Assembly: GCA_030524175.1 (NCBI GenBank)
Contig: JAUNHC010000028.1
Span: 1-64,000 of the forward strand
From: Eubacteriales bacterium
GTDB lineage: Bacteria > Bacillota > Clostridia > Lachnospirales > Lachnospiraceae
Length of the DNA: 64,000 bases
Direction: 5' to 3'
Shown: positions 41,430-51,838 of the stretch, one piece after another
Position numbering within the stretch: the stretch's first letter is position 1
Layout: the number at the start of each line of letters is the position of its first letter
Made by a program: the position numbers and the translations under genes
Notes under the pieces: model-generated
Databases searched by the model: none
Told to the model about the DNA's origin: nothing
The model's input: only the letters and a program-made list of their open reading frames with translations

Positions 41430-42191
41430 ATGGAGTTATCGCAGCTTTTTATGCAACTGCTCAGTAAAGGTGAGTCAGCAGTGAATGCGCTTGAGGCATG
41501 TAATAAAGAGCTATGTAAAAAAATGAATGGCATTTACGAACCGGAGGATTGTATCCCATACTTCTTTGATACAAACGAGAAGGGGGAAATACTAAGGCCA
41601 AATGAAGCTTATGATGAACTTGTGGAATTTTGGCAGGTTTACCGTGAATTTGATGCAGACATTAGTGAGGACATAAAAAAAGAACTGTGGATCCTGGAGA
41701 TGCTTTATGAGACAGATAATTACCGGGCATCCTGTGAGAATAAAAAACGAAAGGAAAAACTATCAAAGCGCCAGAGGAAGATAATAGAAAAACTGTGCAG
41801 TGTGATCAAAGAGGTTTATGGTAGAAAATATTTAGTATTGTTAGATACAGATCAGGACGCTTATCGGGTGTGGAAAAAAATCAGGCTGGACCGGTATGGC
41901 CAGGAAGGTAATTTTTTTGAAGATGCACATGTTGAAAATGAACTGATGAAGCTAATGGATAAGGGCGGATTGGCGGTACTGGTTGTGGGGCATGGAGGGC
42001 TTACCCCCAAAAGGCTTTATGGAGTTGAGCTTCATGGGGGTGGTTTCAAAAAGTTGAAGGAAGCAGAGCTGGAAAAGCTCCGTTCTCTGGTTACTGCAGA
42101 AAACAAACGTGCCAGCCTGGATGGCAATCTCCGGGGATGCCCGGAAGCATTCGTGGAACAGTCAGCACTCCTTAAACACGAAAATAAATGA
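41430..42191 (+). CDS. hypothetical protein, 253 residues
   Basis: The ATG at 41430 has AAAGGAG upstream. The protein is acidic and helical in its first half (coiled segment around KKRKEKLSKRQRKIIEKLCS), with a second part containing RKYLVLLDTDQDAYRVWKKI and a glycine-rich loop GGLAVLVVGHGG near residue 185. I do not recognise the family. It lies just before the resolvase and its res-like sites, but with a separate promoter region. It may be a cargo gene of that recombination unit. Confidence 0.6.
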   Translation: MELSQLFMQLLSKGESAVNALEACNKELCKKMNGIYEPEDCIPYFFDTNEKGEILRPNEAYDELVEFWQVYREFDADISEDIKKELWILEMLYETDNYRASCENKKRKEKLSKRQRKIIEKLCSVIKEVYGRKYLVLLDTDQDAYRVWKKIRLDRYGQEGNFFEDAHVENELMKLMDKGGLAVLVVGHGGLTPKRLYGVELHGGGFKKLKEAELEKLRSLVTAENKRASLDGNLRGCPEAFVEQSALLKHENK

Positions 42192-42297
42192 AGACGTCCG
42201 GTTAAAGGAATATGTGGGAAAAAGGCAGTGGGAAATCCATTGTCTTTTTTGGTGGGTGCGTTTTTCCTTTCTTACCCGTACAGGATAGATAAGAGAC

Positions 42298-42410
42298 CTC
42301 TCAAAAAGTATACATTTTGAAGTGACAAGAAACAGCGGAATATTTCCTCTCGAAAAGTATAGACCGTGAGTTTTGAGAGTTCTCAAAACAGGAGTAGACA
42401 TTTTGAGAGA
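42298..42410. promoter_or_regulatory. res-like recombination region with three subsites
   Basis: Three elements carry inward-facing CTCTCRAAA / TTTTGAGAG arms: 42298-42320 (arms around GTATAC), 42347-42379 and 42381-42410. Their spans (about 23-26, 33 and 30 bp), order and position directly before a serine recombinase gene match the three dimer-binding subsites of a Tn3-type res site. The GTATAC-containing subsite is the likely crossover site. Confidence 0.75.
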
Positions 42411-42427
42411 AGAAAGGCGGTATTAGG

Positions 42428-43084
42428 ATGGCAACTTACGGATATCACCGGACCAGCACCAAGGATCAGCATCTGGACCGGGGCGTACTGGAAATTAGAA
42501 ATTATTGCAGAGAGAACAACATGGATTTGCTGGATATTTTTACGGATCAGCTTACCGGAAAGAAATTTGACCGTCCGGAATACCAGTTCTTGAAAAAAAG
42601 GATCCAGCCTGGTGATGTGCTTCTTATCACGGAGCTGGACCGCCTTGGACGGAATAAGCAGCAGATATTAAAAGAGCTGGAGTATTACCGAGACCGGAAG
42701 GTACGGGTTATGATATTGGAAATCCCGACAACACTCATGGATTTTTCAAATTGGGATAATAAATTGGCAGCTCTGATTATGGAGACAATTAATAACCTGC
42801 TTATTGAAGTCTATGCTGTATTTGCGGAAGCAGAGATTGAGAAAAAGGAAAAACGGCAGAGGGAAGGCATTGAAGCAAAAAAAATTCGTGGTGAATGGGG
42901 GGATTACGGACGCCCTAATGCCATGGACGATAGATCTTTTGCACAGGCATTTGAGCGGGTGCTCAACAAGGAAATCTCCCCAACGGAATTAAGCAGGGAA
43001 TTAGGCATATCGTCGGCCACATTCTACCGCTACCGTGCCAGGTATTTAAAAGAACACCAGGATAAATTTCAATCCGAAAAATAA
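42428..43084 (+). CDS. serine resolvase/invertase
   Basis: The 218-residue recombinase has the catalytic Ser in TYGYHRTSTKD (Ser 10), then the LTGKKFDRPEYQFLKK loop, LLITELDRLGRNK with the conserved Arg residues, the long E-helix around residues 115-140 and a C-terminal helix-turn-helix (ISPTELSRELGISSATFYRY). That is the complete small-serine-recombinase architecture. The res-like region just upstream would be its substrate, used to resolve multimers or cointegrates of the element. Confidence 0.92.
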   Translation: MATYGYHRTSTKDQHLDRGVLEIRNYCRENNMDLLDIFTDQLTGKKFDRPEYQFLKKRIQPGDVLLITELDRLGRNKQQILKELEYYRDRKVRVMILEIPTTLMDFSNWDNKLAALIMETINNLLIEVYAVFAEAEIEKKEKRQREGIEAKKIRGEWGDYGRPNAMDDRSFAQAFERVLNKEISPTELSRELGISSATFYRYRARYLKEHQDKFQSEK

Positions 43085-43130
43085 TCGGCCTATTATTTAT
43101 ATAGAAGAAAATTTGCGGAGGAAAACTAAA

Positions 43131-43358
43131 ATGAGTGAACGAAGAAATGGCATCTTGATCTATGACACGGCGAACAAAGCCTTTGATGTCCGGTTTGGCC
43201 TGGAAGAATACTATGGCGGTTTGTGCTGCGGCAAGTGTTTTGAAGTAATGGTAAAAGGAAAATGGGTTCCGGTACGGATCGAATTGAATTATCCGGACGA
43301 CTGGTATCTGGTGGGGCTGCCCCGTGTGGATCTGAACGGGCTGCAGGTCAGAATTTAG
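43131..43358 (+). CDS. DUF5348-like small protein
   Basis: The ATG at 43131 follows GGAGGA and gives 75 residues (NGILIYDTANKAFDVRFGLE, then KWVPVRIELNYPDDWYLVGL), a compact beta-rich protein of the kind labelled DUF5348 in Clostridial mobile elements. Two cysteines (LCCGKCF) are present. No function is known. It follows the resolvase by 46 bases. Confidence 0.6.
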   Translation: MSERRNGILIYDTANKAFDVRFGLEEYYGGLCCGKCFEVMVKGKWVPVRIELNYPDDWYLVGLPRVDLNGLQVRI

Positions 43359-43368
43359 GAGGGATATT

Positions 43369-43665
43369 ATGGTAGCAATACATAAGGATCCGGTTGAAAT
43401 ACCGGTCATTTCCAAGGTGACAGATCTTGGGGTTATGCTGGAATGCCTGCATGAAGTTTATGGGTCCGAAGAATACTTGCTGCAGGCAGGAAAAAGTTTC
43501 CGCTCTACTATGGCCTACCCTTTTGTTAAAATGATAGAATCACAGTGTCATGGCCTGCCGGCAAAAGATCTCCATCGAATTTTGTGGAATATATATCTTC
43601 AGAAGGAAAGCAGAGCCATGTTTCTTGAGAAGGCAATGGAACGGTTAAAGGCACACAAGAAATAG
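43369..43665 (+). CDS. hypothetical protein, 98 residues
   Basis: A helical 98-residue protein starting 10 bases after the DUF5348-like gene behind GGAGGG. Segments TDLGVMLECLHEVYGSEEYL and AYPFVKMIESQCHGL are conserved-looking. The family is not recognised. Cotranscription with the resolvase and DUF5348-like gene is likely. Confidence 0.5.
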   Translation: MVAIHKDPVEIPVISKVTDLGVMLECLHEVYGSEEYLLQAGKSFRSTMAYPFVKMIESQCHGLPAKDLHRILWNIYLQKESRAMFLEKAMERLKAHKK

Positions 43666-43759
43666 ATACAACTTTTTCCAACGTCCGACAGTAGAAACGA
43701 TTAGAAATGACGATGCAGTAAAAAACCGGATATAGTGCAGAATTAGATTTGTAAAAAAT

Positions 43760-43806
43760 AGGGCTGTCACGCTAATGATTTTTTGTATCATTGGTGCGGC
43801 AGCCCT
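43760..43806 (-). terminator. large terminator hairpin
   Basis: Twenty-base arms AGGGCTGTCACGCTAATGAT and ATCATTGGTGCGGCAGCCCT pair with four G-U or mismatched positions. The A-run at 43753-43757 gives a U-tract for - strand transcripts, so it ends the ATPase gene at 43844 and may also stop + strand reading. Confidence 0.8.
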
Positions 43807-43843
43807 CCTGTCATTGAATTGTAAGATTATCTCTATTAGATTG

Positions 43844-45202
43844 TTAGTGGAACTGATATTGTTCCAACAGATAAATGGGCAGTGTTTCAATCTTCCCATC
43901 CGTTCCACCTTTGGTATCACCTTTTAAGTAAAGCAGGCGATCCGCTTTACCTTGCTCCAACGCCTTCAAGGAAGTGGGCGCAGTGCCTTTCCCAGACTTC
44001 ACCTCAATGAGATAACGGGTATGAGTTTTCAGGCTTTGTGCCACAAAATCAATTTCTCCGTTCTTATAGGTAGCAAAGGCCGGCGTCTCGAATGCAATTT
44101 CCGATGGAAAATCCAGACGTTTTTTGAGGTTAATATACACATAATTCTCATTCAGTGTACCGGCAAGAGTGCGGGCATCGGTTCCTACACGTGTAAAATA
44201 GTAGTTGGCCACGCCAAGGTCCATGAAATAGCAGCGGCTGGCAGCCTTAAAATTCAGGATATCCAGTTCTGTTATCTTCCCACAGAATCCAATGATACCG
44301 CAGTAATACAGCCAGCTGATGGCACGGTTGCAGGTGGCTTTTGAGATGTTGCTGGAATAATCATTAAGGACCAGCTTCTGCAGCTCTTCGCTGAGGCTGT
44401 CCTCTGCAAGCCCTTTTTTCTCCCGACCTAAGATCCGGCAGATGGATAGGAATATTTGGGTGAAAACCCTGGTATCCAAAATGTCCGTAAAATACCGGAT
44501 AGACTCGTTTGTAAAGGTATCCATGATTTTCACCAGTTCCGCCTGCGCATGCTGCATATCTTTTTCCAGGAGGTATGTTTCCACCACTTTGGGATAACCG
44601 CCAATCTGGCAGTATATCTGGTAGGCGGTCTTTAGCTGGTCATAAGCACTGTCATCCGCCGGTGTTTCAAGCAAGGTACAGTAGCACCCATAAAGAGCTT
44701 CATCATATGCCTGAAGAAATTCTTCAAACGAGAGTGTATAGATGGTCAGGCTGGTAATATCTCCGCTGGAATAACGGAACTCCGGCTCATAAATACGACC
44801 AAGGTAACTTCCCGTGATGATAAAGCGTGCCTGGAATTGCCGGGTAAATTCACGAATCCGGTTATAGATTTCGGCGGATTCCTGAATCTCGTCAATGATG
44901 ATGACTGTATCCTCTGTATCGGAAAAGGACGGCTCATAGAGCCTGAAAGCATCCTGAAGGGGGTGCTCCGGCCGTTTTGTGCCGGGTTTCCAGTCCTTTG
45001 CCTGCTGATAGCATTCCATAAACTGTTTTCCGCTCAATTCAAATAGATTGATGTATATGACATGTGAAAAATGTTCATTTGCAAATTTATTAACCAGGTA
45101 GGTCTTTCCTACCTGCCGGGCGCCATTGATTTCAAGTGTACTATGGACGGTGCTCTCTTTCCAGTTCACCAGCTGGTCATACACTTTTCGCTTTAGATAC
45201 AT
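43844..45202 (-). CDS. AAA+ ATPase with DUF4143-type C-terminal domain
   Basis: The 452-residue protein has Walker A NGARQVGKTYL (about 26-35), Walker B TVIIIDEIQESAEIY (about 103), an arginine sensor region ITGSYLGR and a C-terminal restriction-endonuclease-like DUF4143 part (AFATYKNGEIDFVAQS, then YLIEVKSGKG). This family is common and poorly understood; it often behaves as accessory defence or stress ATPases. The PD-(D/E)xK-like D-x-E-V-K residues appear kept, so nuclease-fold activity is possible. AAAGGAGC precedes the ATG. Confidence 0.88.
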   Translation of the reverse strand: MYLKRKVYDQLVNWKESTVHSTLEINGARQVGKTYLVNKFANEHFSHVIYINLFELSGKQFMECYQQAKDWKPGTKRPEHPLQDAFRLYEPSFSDTEDTVIIIDEIQESAEIYNRIREFTRQFQARFIITGSYLGRIYEPEFRYSSGDITSLTIYTLSFEEFLQAYDEALYGCYCTLLETPADDSAYDQLKTAYQIYCQIGGYPKVVETYLLEKDMQHAQAELVKIMDTFTNESIRYFTDILDTRVFTQIFLSICRILGREKKGLAEDSLSEELQKLVLNDYSSNISKATCNRAISWLYYCGIIGFCGKITELDILNFKAASRCYFMDLGVANYYFTRVGTDARTLAGTLNENYVYINLKKRLDFPSEIAFETPAFATYKNGEIDFVAQSLKTHTRYLIEVKSGKGTAPTSLKALEQGKADRLLYLKGDTKGGTDGKIETLPIYLLEQYQFH

Positions 45203-45317
45203 AAGGCAAGCTCCTTTCTTAACTGTTCTTCTTATTATAGCAAATTATTAGATGATCATATAGTAGGAAATTTTTATTCCCAGTAAAATTGCATGTGTAT
45301 ACCTTTAGCAACGGGTA

Positions 45318-45803
45318 TTATCTTGGTTCCATACTCAGTTTTCCACGAATATCCATTAATATATTGCCCAAATGGTTTTCTCCTAAACCATTCACGCAGC
45401 CCCAAAACCGGTCCCCCCAGGTGTTTTCCTCTATCAATACAGCATTGCCTGTAGCAAGCAGTGCCCGTATCAACTCAGGATGCTGGAAGAATTTGGACAT
45501 ACATATTTCATACATACATTGGATTTTAATGTGTTCCCAATCCGGGCGGAGCGTTATCTTCCGCCCCATTACTTTGGCTTTTGCCGGATCGGTAAGATAG
45601 GGAGAACAGAACCGTTGGCGCTCTTTCTGGTAAGTGGTCTTTTGTGCCTGAAAAGCTGCTTCGTTATTTGCATAACACAGGCCGTCATAAACAATCGGAG
45701 CCGTGTAAAAATTACTCAAAAAAGCATAATTTCCACGAAACTCTGTAATTTCCGGCCGTTGACTTATATAACTACTTTGTACATTTGTTTTGTATTTCAT
45801 CAT
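45318..45803 (-). CDS. NADAR-domain protein
   Basis: The 161-residue protein matches NADAR/YbiA: FRGNYAFLSNFYTAPIVYDG, ANNEAAFQAQKT, then LLATGNAVLIEENTWGDRFWG and GENHLGNILMDIR. Known members cleave N-glycosidic bonds of riboflavin intermediates, or reverse ADP-ribosylation of guanine in toxin-antitoxin systems. No DarT-type toxin is adjacent, so which role applies cannot be decided. GGAGGG lies 11 bases before the start. Confidence 0.9.
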   Translation of the reverse strand: MMKYKTNVQSSYISQRPEITEFRGNYAFLSNFYTAPIVYDGLCYANNEAAFQAQKTTYQKERQRFCSPYLTDPAKAKVMGRKITLRPDWEHIKIQCMYEICMSKFFQHPELIRALLATGNAVLIEENTWGDRFWGCVNGLGENHLGNILMDIRGKLSMEPR

Positions 45804-45854
45804 TCTTAGTAGCCCTCCATAAAATATTGACTTTCATCTTTGCTTTGCCGCTTA

Positions 45855-46172
45855 TTAATCCCATTGTAAAAATTCAAATAGATAACCATTTACTTCAAAG
45901 GCTATAAACAATCCACTCTCATAGATTCCGTAAGTATCGCCTTCCATGTAATAATCAAAATAAAAATTTCCCAATGATTCTTTCAATTTGTTGATTCCAT
46001 CTATTATGCTATTATATTTTTCTATTGCTATTTTTTCAGCCATCTCAAAATGACTGACAGCTTTCTCTTTTGACAAAAAACAATTCCTATGTGCTCCGTT
46101 TAAAAGTAATTCTTCTAAGATGTAGGATCTTTGCTTTGTGGGAACACATCTGTAATATTTTTTCTTTCCCAT
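45855..46172 (-). CDS. hypothetical protein, 105 residues
   Basis: A small protein with a strong AAGGAGGA site, starting KKKYYRCVPTKQRSYILEEL; the middle is a long helix (MAEKIAIEKYNSIIDGINKL) and the end is beta-rich and aromatic (YESGLFIAFEVNGYLFEFL). The family is not recognised. It lies between the ligase and NADAR genes on the same strand, 52 bases before the NADAR start, so joint transcription is plausible. Confidence 0.55.
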   Translation of the reverse strand: MGKKKYYRCVPTKQRSYILEELLLNGAHRNCFLSKEKAVSHFEMAEKIAIEKYNSIIDGINKLKESLGNFYFDYYMEGDTYGIYESGLFIAFEVNGYLFEFLQWD

Positions 46173-46264
46173 TTGGAGTCCTCCTTGTATCGCACTTTGT
46201 TAAAAAGAAAGGTGCAGCCGAAGCCACACCCTTCCATCTCCATTTTCCATTACTTATTTGATAA

Positions 46265-48298
<2,034 letters not shown>

Positions 48299-48315
48299 TT
48301 ATGGGAAAGCATGGA

Positions 48316-49104
48316 TTAAGGAATCACAAGCCGTCCCTGTTTCCGGTCATAATAATAGGCATGGTCAGATAGTATTTCGGGAGGATCTACGATATTCTCA
48401 TTAGCAAATTGGATTGTTTCATTCAGTTCCTCCGTCGAAATATCAGGCCCATCCGGATAGATAATCGTTTCATGGATGCTGCTTGGCAGTACAAAATAAT
48501 TCATATGCAATAAGTCGCCAACTGTTTGTAATATCCCATCATAAAGAAGGGACGCAGCTCCCCAAAAGACTTTCTCGTTGGAAAGCACAAAAGTGGGATT
48601 TCTGTCGCATTCATCTTTGACAGATGCTCCCTGTTCCTTCAGGATAGATGCCATTGCCTCCAGCGTTGGCGGAAGGATATGCAGTCCATTCCTGCGTGCA
48701 TGGGTATCCAGTGTCTCAGTATCCACATTCCATAACTTGAGATGCTCATTATGAATGGGAATACTTATCGTTCCGGATGGAGACATTTTCAGCACGATAC
48801 AGAACACAATGGCCAGGTCAAGAAAAGGCAGATGTGGCATGTCAGCCAGCTGTTCTGCATTCCTTTTCGCATTGACCAGCTTAAAAATAATCCGATTCTT
48901 TATTTGCTTGAAATCCAATAATCCATGGCATTCCAGCTCTGCTTTTGGTGGAAACGCTTCCTTCAGTCCTTCAATTCGACTGGCTGTTTCGGATAACTCT
49001 ATATCCTTTATAAACGCCTGACAGCAGTCTGTCAGATAAACGGGGCCTTGTAGGCCGGCTGCACCTTTTTGTTGCAATTCTTCTTGAAAATATGGGTAAT
49101 TCAT
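48316..49104 (-). CDS. DUF5688-like protein 1
   Basis: The 262-residue protein shares its plan with the protein at 52910-53821: a central ICCRLVNPTQ/IIFKLVNAKRNAE segment, PxLPFLDLAIVFCI/PYLDLEVLFYL, NVDTETLDTHARRN/SMEDLYRIAKEN and a late GAASLLYDG/GATSLLYPE motif. This family is recurrent on Clostridial plasmids and phages; function unknown. Its long leader holds two tandem terminator hairpins. The ribosome site AAAGGAG is strong. Confidence 0.75.
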   Translation of the reverse strand: MNYPYFQEELQQKGAAGLQGPVYLTDCCQAFIKDIELSETASRIEGLKEAFPPKAELECHGLLDFKQIKNRIIFKLVNAKRNAEQLADMPHLPFLDLAIVFCIVLKMSPSGTISIPIHNEHLKLWNVDTETLDTHARRNGLHILPPTLEAMASILKEQGASVKDECDRNPTFVLSNEKVFWGAASLLYDGILQTVGDLLHMNYFVLPSSIHETIIYPDGPDISTEELNETIQFANENIVDPPEILSDHAYYYDRKQGRLVIP

Positions 49105-49188
49105 ATGTTTCTCCTTTCATAGACAATGTTTTTTCTGTGGCTCTGTCGGGTACTCAAACTCCTCCTTTCCTGCGTTTAGGCATAAAAA

Positions 49189-49232
49189 AACAGAGGATGA
49201 GCCTTCCAGATAGTGAAAAGTCATTCTCTGTT
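49189..49232 (-). terminator. leader terminator hairpin 1 upstream of DUF5688 gene 1
   Basis: On the - strand, AACAGAGAATGA (49232-49221) pairs with TCATCCTCTGTT (49200-49189) with one G-U and is followed by seven Ts (49190-49184). It lies in the 5' leader of the gene starting at 49104. Confidence 0.8.
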
Positions 49233-49258
49233 TCCTGCACCATGTGTGCAAATAAAAA

Positions 49259-49299
49259 AGCCAGTGGATACCCCAAAGAGGCAGAATCTTCCACTGGCT
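49259..49299 (-). terminator. leader terminator hairpin 2 upstream of DUF5688 gene 1
   Basis: On the - strand, AGCCAGTGGA (49299-49290) pairs perfectly with TCCACTGGCT (49268-49259), then TTTTTTA. It is the first of two tandem terminators met by a transcript heading for 49104. Confidence 0.8.
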
Positions 49300-49304
49300 A
49301 TACA

Positions 49305-49545
49305 AACCTAAACAACATGTGAATCCAACAGGATTAACCACAAATAATTGATACATATTTAATATAGCACAATATATGGCTGTGTGCAATACAAAAAACG
49401 CAATATATAGTATTCTATGCAGTGCAAAACGCAGGATGTAGTAATGCGCTGTGCATTTGTAAGTTGGGTAATACGCATACAAGCTATATTCCATTTGAAA
49501 AATTATCCCGAAGGATTTATAATGACTACCATGCAGGCATTATTT
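49305..49545. other. AT-rich gap without a supported gene
   Basis: This stretch is AT-rich, with long runs such as AATATATGGC and repeated TGCAATAC/AACGCAATATATA words. Reading frames here have no ribosome sites. It probably holds the promoter for the DUF5688 gene and terminators. Confidence 0.4.
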
Positions 49546-49547
49546 GA

Positions 49548-50044
49548 CTACCAAGGAAAGGCATGATGTATCGGTTGAAGAAAAGAATCTTTCACCACCT
49601 GTTTTTCCAACACAAAGGGTAAGTATATAAGTAGTTTATTATAGAAGCCTGCAATAACGTAAGTTTTCTTTTCAGTATTGCGCGATATCCAATATCCGCA
49701 ACTTTTTCCGGCTCCATGACAAACAATCGAAATAATAACGTATGCTCCATGCCTGCTTTTACGGCAAACTGCGTGCGTGTGGAACCTGGACATAAGACGG
49801 TTAAGGAAACCCCAGTGTGTTTCAGTTCCGCGTTGATCCCCTTGGATACCGATAAGAGATAAGATTTTGTTGCCGCATATACGGCATCATAAGGGCATGG
49901 AATATAGGAACCTGTAGAGCCGATATTAAAAATTTTTCTCCCTGCTGCTTGGCGAAACTCTTTGCATTGATAAGATACATGCGGATATCGTAAAAGACAG
50001 GTTGTTGGAATATGCTTGCAGAAGGCTGCTGGAAGAACATACAA
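49548..50044 (-). pseudogene. short-chain dehydrogenase (SDR) pseudogene
   Basis: The - strand encodes FNIGSTGSYIPCPYDAVYAATK (split here as FNIGSTGS, then PYDAVYAATKSYLLSVSKGI), with the SDR catalytic Ser-Tyr-x3-Lys, and VLCPGSTRTQF. The frame breaks near 49661-49675 at an A-rich run; the C-terminus continues in another frame (TYVIAGFYNKLLIYL onward) to a stop at 49548. The cofactor-binding N-terminal half is absent or scrambled. The gene is clearly decayed. Confidence 0.75.
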
Positions 50045-50267
50045 CGTAAGGACATCGTGGTTAAAGAAAAAATGACGAGAAAAGTCGAAAAAATTACAGT
50101 TACGGAAAGATAAAGCTTTTTTGTGGTATTATAGTCATACAATTTATTTTTGTGGGGATCACATGGATTGAACCCCAACGGTCAAATGTACTCCAATGAG
50201 GGAGGGGCAGAGGATGCTCCTTCTTTCTTTTTATATTGGAGCAAAATATGAGAAAAGGGGTAGATTT

Positions 50268-50687
50268 ATGGACAGAAAAATTATCATTGACGTTTCTAAG
50301 GAAAATGAACCGGTACTCCAGAATCTTTACCATGCGCTTAAATCGGTTTTTGGAACAGCCGTCTGTGTGGAAAACAGTAATATGCGATCCTTTCCCAGGT
50401 TGGATCTTTATCTTTTGGAGCGTCGTGCAACGGTAGATAATACACCGATTTCACTGACAGTACGGGAATTTGATACCCTGGCCTATCTCACAGCCCATCC
50501 GGGGTGGGTGTTCTCCAAAGAACAGATTTATGAGAAGATCTGGAAGGAAATACCGGAGGATGTGGATAATGCCGTTATGTGCCTGATTTCCAGCCTGAGA
50601 AGGAAACTTGAGAAGGATACGGATATGCAGTACATCCATACGGTCTGGGGGCTGGGGTATAAGTTTGAAATAACCCCGGAGAAATAA
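50268..50687 (+). CDS. winged-helix DNA-binding protein without receiver domain
   Basis: The ATG at 50268 gives 139 residues. The first 45 residues are not a receiver; from about 62 a complete OmpR-type effector domain follows (ISLTVREFDTLAYLTAHPGW, then VFSKEQIYEKIWKEI, LRRKLE and WGLGYKFEI). It shares HPGWVF-x-KEQIY with the protein at 19766. No kinase is adjacent, so activity is probably set by abundance or an unknown ligand. Confidence 0.8.
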   Translation: MDRKIIIDVSKENEPVLQNLYHALKSVFGTAVCVENSNMRSFPRLDLYLLERRATVDNTPISLTVREFDTLAYLTAHPGWVFSKEQIYEKIWKEIPEDVDNAVMCLISSLRRKLEKDTDMQYIHTVWGLGYKFEITPEK

Positions 50688-50718
50688 ATTTACCCCAATT
50701 ATAGTTTTTGTTTAAAAA

Positions 50719-50740
50719 GGACCGCCCAAGTGGACGGTCC
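50719..50740 (-). terminator. terminator hairpin
   Basis: GGACCG and CGGTCC arms with a short loop. The A-run on the + strand before it gives TTTTT on the - strand, so it ends the gene at 50749. Confidence 0.7.
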
Positions 50741-50748
50741 GAAATCAT

Positions 50749-50973
50749 TTACCATTCTCCTGTCATGAGTGAAATCAGAGAGTCCGAAGACCATCCGCAG
50801 ATTGCAATCAGTACCGCCTCTGCGTCCTGCTCTAAAAGTGCTTTGCAGAGCTGAAATCCTATTTTATCTAAAGGTTCATCATCTGTTGAAAGATGGTCAA
50901 AAACTGCCTGGGCAAAATGCTTACAAGTTTCAGGATTCTCCATAATCTCATTTAAGGTTGAGTTCTTTATCAC
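50749..50973 (-). CDS. small acidic hypothetical protein
   Basis: A GTG at 50973 lies five bases from a strong AAAGGAG, giving 74 residues starting VIKNSTLNEIMENPETCKHF; an ATG at 50988 is inside that ribosome site region. The protein is acidic and helical, with no recognised family. It overlaps the end of the preceding gene by 26 bases and ends just before a terminator, so it is last in the methyltransferase operon. Confidence 0.5.
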   Translation of the reverse strand: MIKNSTLNEIMENPETCKHFAQAVFDHLSTDDEPLDKIGFQLCKALLEQDAEAVLIAICGWSSDSLISLMTGEW

Positions 50974-51532
50974 AATAGCTCCTTTCATCCGGCGCTTGTC
51001 CGGTATTTTCTTTGCTGTCTGTTTTCAGATAAATCAGGAGTTTTCCTTCCAGATTTAACTCCCGGTCCACCCAGGTATCATTTTCGTAAACTTTTTGGGT
51101 CAGTGTGTTATAAATCACAGGCTCCTGTTCAAGGTCAGATAAATCTGCCACAAGACAGTCTTTGGATGCTACATAGGGACGCAGCGCCAGCTCCACCAGG
51201 CTGCGAAGCTCAAGTGCCAGATGGTGCAGGTCCTCCACGTCATAATTTCGGGAGAGGCTTTGTCCCATCTTTTTTAACAATCCGGAACTGGCAATCGTCT
51301 GATTTATGACAGAAATCTGTTCCTCCAGAGAGATATCCGGGTTGACAGCGATTCCTTTCAGCACCACTTTTTTAGCAAAAGCAGTGGCTGTCTGGTTGAT
51401 CCGATGCAGCAGGTTTTCATAGGCTTTCTGATACTGTGTTTTTAAGACTGCAGTGCCTACGTATTCCCGGTTCTTTTTTAAGCCGGAGAGCAGCCCCTGC
51501 AGGCTGTTCCCCAGTTCATAGATATTGTTCAA
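50948..51532 (-). CDS. hypothetical helical protein
   Basis: The TTG at 51532 overlaps the previous stop (TTGA) and follows GAGGTG eight bases away, giving 194 residues beginning NNIYELGNSLQGLLSGLKKN. The protein is mostly helical (LLHRINQTATAFAKKVVLKG, LHHLALELRSLVELALRPYV) and has no signal peptide. Family unrecognised. It is coupled to the small gene upstream and follows the methyltransferase in the same operon, suggesting a partner role. Confidence 0.55.
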   Translation of the reverse strand: MNNIYELGNSLQGLLSGLKKNREYVGTAVLKTQYQKAYENLLHRINQTATAFAKKVVLKGIAVNPDISLEEQISVINQTIASSGLLKKMGQSLSRNYDVEDLHHLALELRSLVELALRPYVASKDCLVADLSDLEQEPVIYNTLTQKVYENDTWVDRELNLEGKLLIYLKTDSKENTGQAPDERSYCDKELNLK

Positions 51533-51795
51533 GCGCACATCACCTCGGTTGCAACGGGGAACATGGCATACTGAAGCCTGTAAATGGTATTGCAGGTCTC
51601 GAAGACTACGCCACATTCTGAAACTTCCAGTATCTGCTTCACAATGGTAGTTGACAGAGCCTGATTCTGGCATAGAATAAAGGCACGCTCTCCAATGCGC
51701 AGCGGGAGGGATAAAGATCCAGTTAATACAATTTGTTTCTTTTCCAAACTGTCCCAATCAAAACAGTGTTTCTTTCCTTTGTAATCCTTCTTCAT
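51529..51795 (-). CDS. small hypothetical protein downstream of methyltransferase
   Basis: The ATG at 51795 (AAGGGG upstream) gives 88 residues (KKDYKGKKHCFDWDSLEKKQ onward), basic at the start and beta-rich later (GERAFILCQNQALSTTIVKQ). Four or five cysteines are scattered. Its stop overlaps the next start (TTGA). No family is recognised. It starts 43 bases after the methyltransferase stop. Confidence 0.55.
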   Translation of the reverse strand: MKKDYKGKKHCFDWDSLEKKQIVLTGSLSLPLRIGERAFILCQNQALSTTIVKQILEVSECGVVFETCNTIYRLQYAMFPVATEVMCA

Positions 51796-51838
51796 AAAAA
51801 TACACGCCCCTTTTCTTTTTAATGTTTTTTTGCAGAAG

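Noticed and set aside
49117-49494. 125-codon - strand frame over the leader of DUF5688 gene 1
   Set aside because: It runs through two terminator hairpins and an AT-rich promoter region and has no ribosome site.
49822-50178. 118-codon frame overlapping the SDR pseudogene
   Set aside because: Its only family-like segments are fragments of the decayed SDR gene read in a shifted frame.
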